Origin: CADEDV01 sp036374495
GTDB lineage: Bacteria; Bacteroidota; Bacteroidia; Chitinophagales; Chitinophagaceae
Reading direction: 5' to 3'
Assembly (NCBI GenBank): GCA_965652975.1
Contig: CBFGYO010000137.1
Location: 1-10,751, forward strand
Length of the DNA stretch: 10,751 nucleotides
The position numbers and the translations under genes were made by a program. The notes under the pieces were generated by a model. The model worked only from the letters and a program-made list of their open reading frames with translations. It searched no databases and was not told where the DNA came from. Below, piece after piece: positions 7,175-10,751 of this stretch. How positions within the stretch are numbered: the first letter of the stretch is position 1; each line of letters begins with the position of its first letter.

Positions 7175-7196
7175 TACCCAATAAAAAAATCACTAC

Positions 7197-8621
7197 GTGG
7201 ACAAACCCAGCTACACATCCGTAACGAATTCGTACCAGGACCTGGTAAAGCAAACCTTCAATTTTCCGCAGGAAGGCCTGACGGTAAATGACGAGGGTTA
7301 TTTGCATTTCAATGGCATTGACCTGAAGGCGTTAATTGATAAGTATGGTACACCCATGAAGTTGACCTATCTGCCCAAGATCGGTATGCAAATAAAGAAA
7401 GCGAAGAACATGTTTGCCGCTGCCTTCAAAAAACACAAATATGAGGGCAAATACCATTACTGCTATTGCACCAAAAGCTCCCACTTTTCTTTTATCGTGG
7501 AAGAAGCCCTGAAACATGATATACACCTCGAAACCTCTTATGCCTACGACATAGAGATCATAAAAAAATTATACGAAAAGAAAAAGATCACCAAGGACAT
7601 ACATATTGTTTGCAACGGCTATAAACAAAAAGGGTATACCCGGAGGATCGCAAACCTGTTGAATTCGGGATTCCAGAACGTGATCCCTGTGCTTGACAAC
7701 AAGGAAGAATTACGCGAATATGCCAAAGTAGTAAAAGTTCCTTTCAAGCTCGGTATACGCGTGGCGGCAGAAGAGGAACCCACATTCCCTTTCTATACAT
7801 CACGCCTCGGTATTCGTGCAAAAGATATTCTTGAATTTTATGTAGACCGTATAGAGGGATATGAAAGCAGGTTTCAACTTAAAATGCTTCATATTTTCCT
7901 CAACAAAGGAATTAAAGACGATATCTACTACTGGAGCGAATTAAACAAGATCATCAACCTCTATTGCCAGTTAAAGAAGATCTGTCCCGAACTGGACTCG
8001 ATAAATATCGGTGGAGGATTTCCCATAAAGCATTCACTCGGTTTTGAATACGACTACCAGTTTATGATCAACGAAATAGTCGGCAACATCAAGAATGCTT
8101 GTAAAAAGGCAAAAGTTCCAATGCCGAATATATATACCGAATTCGGCAGCTATACCGTAGGGGAGAGTATGGCACATATTTATAGCGTGATTGGAGAAAA
8201 AGTGCAGAATGATCGCGAAACATGGTACATGATCGACTCGTCATTTATTACCACGCTGCCAGATACCTGGGGAATCGGCGAAAAATTCCTGATGCTCCCC
8301 GTCAATAAATGGGATGCCGAATACCAGCGTGTGGTATTAGGAGGAATAACCTGCGACAGTCATGATTATTACGACTCCGAAGAACACATCAATGAAGTGT
8401 TTCTCCCGAAAGTAAATAATGGAGAACCCCTGTATGTCGGATTTTTTCATACCGGTGCATACCAGGACCAGATCAGTGGCTATGGAGGAATTAAACACTG
8501 TTTGATACCATCTCCCAAACACGTGATCATTGGTCATGATAAAAACGGAAAGCTCACTGACTGGATTTATGCCAAGCAGCAAACTGCGCAAAGCATGTTG
8601 AAGATCCTCGGATACAAATAG
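7197..8621 (+). CDS. PLP-dependent fold-type III decarboxylase, arginine decarboxylase-like
   Basis: A 474-aa cytosolic enzyme of the ornithine/DAP/arginine decarboxylase 2 superfamily, probably making agmatine from arginine for polyamine synthesis. The PLP lysine is likely K93 in CYCTKSSHF, at the place of the family's YAVKAN. The phosphate-binding glycine loop is IGGGFP (271-276). TEFGSYTVG (314-322) corresponds to the EPGR region, CDSHDYYD (386-393) carries the catalytic cysteine C386 from the partner subunit, and GAYQ (420-423) matches the GAYT motif. It is shorter than classical SpeA (about 630-660 aa). Bacteroidota homologues of this size are usually called arginine decarboxylase, but ornithine, DAP or carboxynorspermidine decarboxylase cannot be excluded. 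The start is GTG at 7197: the first in-frame ATG is residue 54, inside the conserved barrel (YGTPMKLTY). It is monocistronic, with a repeat-type hairpin after the stop. Confidence 0.85.
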   Translation: MDKPSYTSVTNSYQDLVKQTFNFPQEGLTVNDEGYLHFNGIDLKALIDKYGTPMKLTYLPKIGMQIKKAKNMFAAAFKKHKYEGKYHYCYCTKSSHFSFIVEEALKHDIHLETSYAYDIEIIKKLYEKKKITKDIHIVCNGYKQKGYTRRIANLLNSGFQNVIPVLDNKEELREYAKVVKVPFKLGIRVAAEEEPTFPFYTSRLGIRAKDILEFYVDRIEGYESRFQLKMLHIFLNKGIKDDIYYWSELNKIINLYCQLKKICPELDSINIGGGFPIKHSLGFEYDYQFMINEIVGNIKNACKKAKVPMPNIYTEFGSYTVGESMAHIYSVIGEKVQNDRETWYMIDSSFITTLPDTWGIGEKFLMLPVNKWDAEYQRVVLGGITCDSHDYYDSEEHINEVFLPKVNNGEPLYVGFFHTGAYQDQISGYGGIKHCLIPSPKHVIIGHDKNGKLTDWIYAKQQTAQSMLKILGYK

Positions 8622-8625
8622 GCCA

Positions 8626-8706
8626 CAAGCTACAGGCTACAGGCTTCAAGCTTGAGCTTCGAGTAAGGATCCTGTAGCCTGTAGCTTGCAGCCTGAAGCG
8701 CGCAGC
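8626..8706. repeat. Heptad-periodic tract with 18-bp perfect inverted repeat, 27-nt loop
   Basis: Positions 8626-8643 and 8671-8688 are perfect reverse complements (18 bp) around a 27-nt loop, with an outer GGC/GCC pairing (8621-8623 and 8691-8693). From 8627 the sequence reads as consecutive 7-mers that all begin with A: AAGCTAC, AGGCTAC, AGGCTTC, AAGCTTG and so on, in one phase through the loop to AGCCTGA, AGCGCGC and AGCCTAA. The loop holds the palindrome TCAAGCTTGA. The tract fills the gap between the convergent stop codons at 8621 and 8707 almost exactly. It lacks a flanking T-run. It may act as a bidirectional mRNA 3'-end structure, which is inference. Confidence 0.85.
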
Positions 8707-9042
8707 CTAATACTTTCCTCGCTTACTATACCTCTTCCCGTAATGTTTCCATTCATTATACTCGCGATTGTTGTAGCGAACTTTGCGCACCTGCGCCTTG
8801 TCGAGGTAAAACCTGTTGTCATAACCCTGCCAGTACACGAAGCCCTGGGGACTCCGATGGAAATAACGCCCATCAGGATTACGGCTCATTGCAAAACCCG
8901 GACGTGGACTAAGGATCAATGAAACTCTTACATCGTTACGCGCTTGCGGACGCGTAGGATAGTCACGTCCCGAACTGCAACTGGCTACGGATCCTATTAC
9001 AAGCATGAGGATTACCGCTTGTAGAATTTTTGTCATTTTCAT
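8707..9042 (-). CDS. Small Tyr/Arg-rich lipoprotein of unknown function
   Basis: A 111-aa predicted lipoprotein. MKMTKILQAVILMLVIGSVASC gives a short basic N-region, a hydrophobic core and a lipobox VAS|C with the lipidated cysteine at residue 22. Serine at +2 fits outer-membrane sorting in E. coli terms, though Bacteroidota rules differ. The mature part is basic and aromatic (NPDGRYFHRSPQGFVYWQGYDNRFYLDKAQ), ending in a Lys/Arg/Tyr-rich tail. The frame extends upstream to an ATG at 9096, but that adds 18 residues before the signal peptide, so 9042 (or 9036) is preferred. It is convergent with the decarboxylase gene and divergent, 60 bp apart, from the NTF2-like gene. A weak -7 candidate (TATGTTTC, one mismatch) lies at 9090-9083. 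I do not recognise the family. Confidence 0.8.
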   Translation of the reverse strand: MKMTKILQAVILMLVIGSVASCSSGRDYPTRPQARNDVRVSLILSPRPGFAMSRNPDGRYFHRSPQGFVYWQGYDNRFYLDKAQVRKVRYNNREYNEWKHYGKRYSKRGKY

Positions 9043-9061
9043 GGTTTCTGATTTTACTTTG
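9029..9061 (+). promoter_or_regulatory. Probable promoter of the NTF2-like gene
   Basis: TTTG (9029-9032), a 21-nt spacer, then TTACTTTG (9054-9061), which matches TAnnTTTG at seven of eight positions counting the free bases. The -33 box lies inside the first codons of the divergent lipoprotein gene, so the two upstream regions overlap. A GACAA/TTGTC dyad (9065-9069 and 9075-9079) lies just downstream. Confidence 0.45.
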
Positions 9062-9102
9062 GACGACAATTTTTTTGTCACCGAAACATAAAACACATAA
9101 AA

Positions 9103-9558
9103 ATGAAGTCTTTTGGATTATTATTAACAAGCGTTATAATATGCTGCATAGCATCTGCACAAACAACGGAGGATTCTGTTAAAGCTGCCGTAAACAAATT
9201 ATTTATAGGAATGAAGACGAGCAACGCTGCAATGATAAAAAGCAGTTTTGGCGATAGTGCCGTATTGCAAACCATATCACGTAACAAGGAAGGAAGTATA
9301 ATAATTAGAAATGAAACGATCGAAGCATTTGCCAATGTTGTTGCTTCCATGCCTAAAGACGCAGCAGACGAACGCATAGTATTTGAGAGTATCCGTATCG
9401 ATGGGCCACTTGCCAGTGTATGGACTCCTTACAATTTTTATTTTGAAGGAAAGTTTAGTCATTGTGGTGTCAACTCCTTTCAACTGGTAAAACTTAACGG
9501 CGAATGGAAAATACAATACCTCATAGATACAAGAAGAAAACAGGGTTGTAAGCCCTGA
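9103..9558 (+). CDS. Secreted NTF2-like (lumazine-binding/SnoaL-type) protein
   Basis: A 151-aa protein with a signal peptide (MKSFGLLLTSVIICCIASA|Q, cleavage near residue 19). The mature part has the pattern of the NTF2-like cone fold: an initial helix EDSVKAAVNKLFIGMKTSNAA, a strand with DSAVLQTI, a helix ETIEAFANVV, and C-terminal strands including ASVWTPYNFYFEGK and GEWKIQYLIDTRR. This layout fits the putative lumazine-binding or SnoaL-like families common as small exported proteins in Bacteroidota. Ligand and function are unknown and no catalytic residues can be assigned. C121 and C149 could form a disulfide. It is a single-gene unit facing the hsp20 gene tail to tail. Confidence 0.82.
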   Translation: MKSFGLLLTSVIICCIASAQTTEDSVKAAVNKLFIGMKTSNAAMIKSSFGDSAVLQTISRNKEGSIIIRNETIEAFANVVASMPKDAADERIVFESIRIDGPLASVWTPYNFYFEGKFSHCGVNSFQLVKLNGEWKIQYLIDTRRKQGCKP

Positions 9559-9559
9559 T

Positions 9560-9591
9560 AAAAAGAAACCCTCCCGTAGAAACGGGAGGGT
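9560..9591 (-). terminator. Intrinsic terminator of hsp20 (minus strand)
   Basis: ACCCTCCCGT (9568-9577) pairs perfectly with ACGGGAGGGT (9582-9591) around a 4-nt loop. On the minus strand the stem is followed by TTTCTTTTTAT, about 50 nt after the hsp20 stop. The plus strand lacks a T-run after the stem, so it is a weaker terminator for the NTF2-like gene, whose stop lies 9 nt before the stem. Confidence 0.85.
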
Positions 9592-9641
9592 GTAAACCAA
9601 AACCAACTGCTTATGAGAAAATCGTTACTATATATATGACG

Positions 9642-10088
9642 TTATCTGATGTTTATTTCCTTCGCTTCTTCTTTGACGATTTCTTTCTTAGGAAGGTTTA
9701 ATGTTAAAACACCATTAACATATTGAGCTTCGATACCAGCCGCATCTGTTTTTTCATCAATTGTGAATGATCTCTTAAAGGATTTGAAGCTATATTCTTT
9801 ACGAATTGCCTTCTTTGTTTCATCTTTTGTCTCTTCTTTCTTTTCGGCTGAAATCGTAAGTACGTTTTTATCAAGGCTTACTTTGAAATCAGTTTTTTCA
9901 AACCCCGGTGCCACTACTTCAAGCACATATCCTTTTTCATTTTCTGTAATGTTAACCGGCACCAGACCGCGCCAGCCTCGTGCATCCAGATCATTCTTGA
10001 ATAATACTGGCAGGTCGGTAAACAGGTCGTCAACGAGATTGTTGATACTGTTTTCAAATGGCTTCCTGGTAAATTTTACGTGTGTCAT
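9642..10088 (-). CDS. Hsp20/alpha-crystallin family small heat shock protein
   Basis: An ATP-independent holdase chaperone in the cytosol, 148 aa, normal for bacterial sHsps. The N-terminal arm (1-41, with INNLVDDLFTDLPVLF) is followed by the alpha-crystallin domain (about 42-136): VPVNITENEKGYVLEVVAPG, FKVSLDKNVLTISAE, then a charged Lys/Glu loop (82-98) and YSFKSFKRSFTI. The conserved G-V-L motif is at 126-128 (NGVLTLNLPKK). The C-terminal I-x-I motif for oligomer assembly is INI (145-147). The ATG at 10088 gives a typical start. It is divergent from the bacilliredoxin gene and ends in its own terminator. No CIRCE-type operator was seen upstream. Confidence 0.95.
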   Translation of the reverse strand: MTHVKFTRKPFENSINNLVDDLFTDLPVLFKNDLDARGWRGLVPVNITENEKGYVLEVVAPGFEKTDFKVSLDKNVLTISAEKKEETKDETKKAIRKEYSFKSFKRSFTIDEKTDAAGIEAQYVNGVLTLNLPKKEIVKEEAKEINIR

Positions 10089-10105
10089 AATTATGTTGTT
10101 TTAAT

Positions 10106-10135
10106 ATTATAGAAGTACAGGAACAAGTTTTCAAA
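10106..10135 (-). promoter_or_regulatory. Candidate hsp20 promoter
   Basis: On the minus strand TTTG (10135-10132) is followed after 20 nt by TATAAT (10111-10106), which starts 23 nt before the ATG. The spacing fits, but the -7 box resembles the generic sigma-70 TATAAT rather than TAnnTTTG. This could reflect a different sigma factor or chance in AT-rich DNA. Confidence 0.35.
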
Positions 10136-10283
10136 TCACATACCAGCCGGATCTTCAGCCCATTTGACTGCCATTCGTTGCTAAACGACAATTCGAATAA
10201 GACAGAATTTCCGAAATGCGAAAATATTGCTGACATATTTACTTATCAATTGGTTATAAGCGAAGGCAGATGAACTTTTTTAT

Positions 10284-10291
10284 TACTTTTG
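10284..10291 (+). promoter_or_regulatory. Probable -7 box of the bacilliredoxin gene
   Basis: TACTTTTG matches TAnnTTTG exactly, 28 nt upstream of the ATG at 10319. No -33 TTTG is seen at the normal distance. The box overlaps the only possible upstream TTG start (10289), which argues against that longer reading. Confidence 0.5.
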
Positions 10292-10318
10292 CGTTCCATT
10301 TTAAACAAACGAAAAAAT

Positions 10319-10750
10319 ATGTATCCTGAAGAAATAGTTATACCAATGAAGGAAGAGCTGACCGACAATGGCTTTTCCGAATTGCTCGACAGCACATCCG
10401 TAGAATCCCAATTACAAAAAGAAGGTACTACGCTCGTAATGATCAATTCTGTGTGCGGCTGTTCTGCCGGCACTGCCCGTCCTGGCGTATTGATGGCGGT
10501 AGCAAATGCGACAGTGAAACCCGATTTTCTTACAACCAGTTTTGCCGGCTTTGATATCGACGCCGTTAAAACATTGCGCCAACACCTGCTTCCTTATCCT
10601 CCATCTTCACCCGCCATTGCATTGTTCAAGAATGGGCAATTGGTTCACTTTATAGAAAGACACCAGATAGAAGGACGACTTGCTCAGGTTATTGCTCACA
10701 ACCTGATCAGTGCTTTTGAACAGCATTGCACCAAACAAGCCGCCGTATAA
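10319..10750 (+). CDS. BrxA/BrxB (YphP/YqiW) family bacilliredoxin
   Basis: A 143-aa thioredoxin-fold protein. The active site is the C-G-C motif C46-G47-C48 in NSVCGCSAGTARPG, diagnostic of this family, and the cis-proline is probably P98 in PPSSPAIALFKNG. In Firmicutes these proteins remove bacillithiol from protein mixed disulfides; whether this organism makes bacillithiol cannot be told from the window. A third cysteine, C137, lies near the C-terminus. The start MYPEEIV is the usual family N-terminus. A TTG at 10289 would add ten residues but overlaps the -7 box, so ATG 10319 is chosen. The stop is 1 nt before the window end, so downstream context is unknown. It shares its upstream region with divergent hsp20. 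Confidence 0.92.
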   Translation: MYPEEIVIPMKEELTDNGFSELLDSTSVESQLQKEGTTLVMINSVCGCSAGTARPGVLMAVANATVKPDFLTTSFAGFDIDAVKTLRQHLLPYPPSSPAIALFKNGQLVHFIERHQIEGRLAQVIAHNLISAFEQHCTKQAAV

Positions 10751-10751
10751 T

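Noticed and set aside
8686..8922. 78-aa plus-strand open frame
   Set aside because: It is antisense to the lipoprotein gene and partly made of the heptad tract; it has no promoter and no recognisable protein features.
8707..9096. Longer lipoprotein start at 9096
   Set aside because: It would place 18 extra residues before a complete lipoprotein signal peptide; the start at 9042 gives a normal lipobox position.
9763..10104. 113-aa plus-strand open frame
   Set aside because: It is antisense to the clearly conserved hsp20 gene and reads as low-complexity Ser/Phe-rich sequence.
10054..10236. 60-aa minus-strand frame overlapping the hsp20 start
   Set aside because: It overlaps hsp20 in another frame, covers the candidate hsp20 promoter and has no recognisable features.
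1..10751. CRISPR array, tRNA, rRNA, phage or defence island
   Set aside because: No direct-repeat/spacer pattern, no cloverleaf-like sequence and no related genes were seen; the gene content is mostly housekeeping and small exported proteins.

Overview
The window reads as chromosomal DNA from a member of the Bacteroidota, most likely Chitinophagaceae or a close relative. The evidence is the gene content (a thrS-infC-rpmI-rplT translation block, a HExxHxxGxxH zinc protease with Bacteroidota-type flanking domains, a short fold-III arginine-decarboxylase-like enzyme), the absence of clear Shine-Dalgarno sequences, and several exact copies of the Bacteroidota -7 box TAnnTTTG just upstream of starts. 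The family-level assignment is inference from protein style; no search was run. I see no transposase, phage gene, CRISPR array, tRNA or rRNA.

Layout. 1-516 (-): 5' part of a secreted protein of unknown function that runs off the left edge. 517-793: divergent intergenic region with a 35-bp perfect inverted repeat and the thrS promoter. 794-3452 (+): thrS and infC, separated by an 85-nt leader with a hairpin. 3453-3635: a second perfect inverted repeat (33 bp), beginning 2 nt after the infC stop. 3636-6170 (+): secreted met-zincin protease with its own terminator. 6230-7096 (+): promoter, about 150-nt structured leader, rpmI, rplT and terminator. 7197-8621 (+): PLP-dependent decarboxylase. 8622-8706: a third inverted repeat filling the convergent gap. 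8707-9042 (-): small lipoprotein, divergent from 9103-9558 (+), a secreted NTF2-like protein. 9642-10088 (-): Hsp20 chaperone with its own terminator. 10319-10750 (+): bacilliredoxin-family protein.

How the genes relate. thrS, infC, rpmI and rplT serve translation, but here a protease gene with its own terminator, followed by a new promoter and leader, splits the usual infC-rpmI-rplT unit. Hsp20 and the bacilliredoxin are divergent stress-type genes sharing a 230-bp upstream region. The rest appear to be independent single-gene units. No stretch over 300 bases lacks a gene.

The most unusual signal is a set of three intergenic inverted repeats with unrelated sequences but one architecture: arms built of 7-nt repeat units, perfectly complementary over 35, 33 and 18 bp, around loops of 26, 26 and 27 nt. 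They look like members of one class of heptad-repeat hairpins that no ordinary terminator, MITE or REP label explains well.
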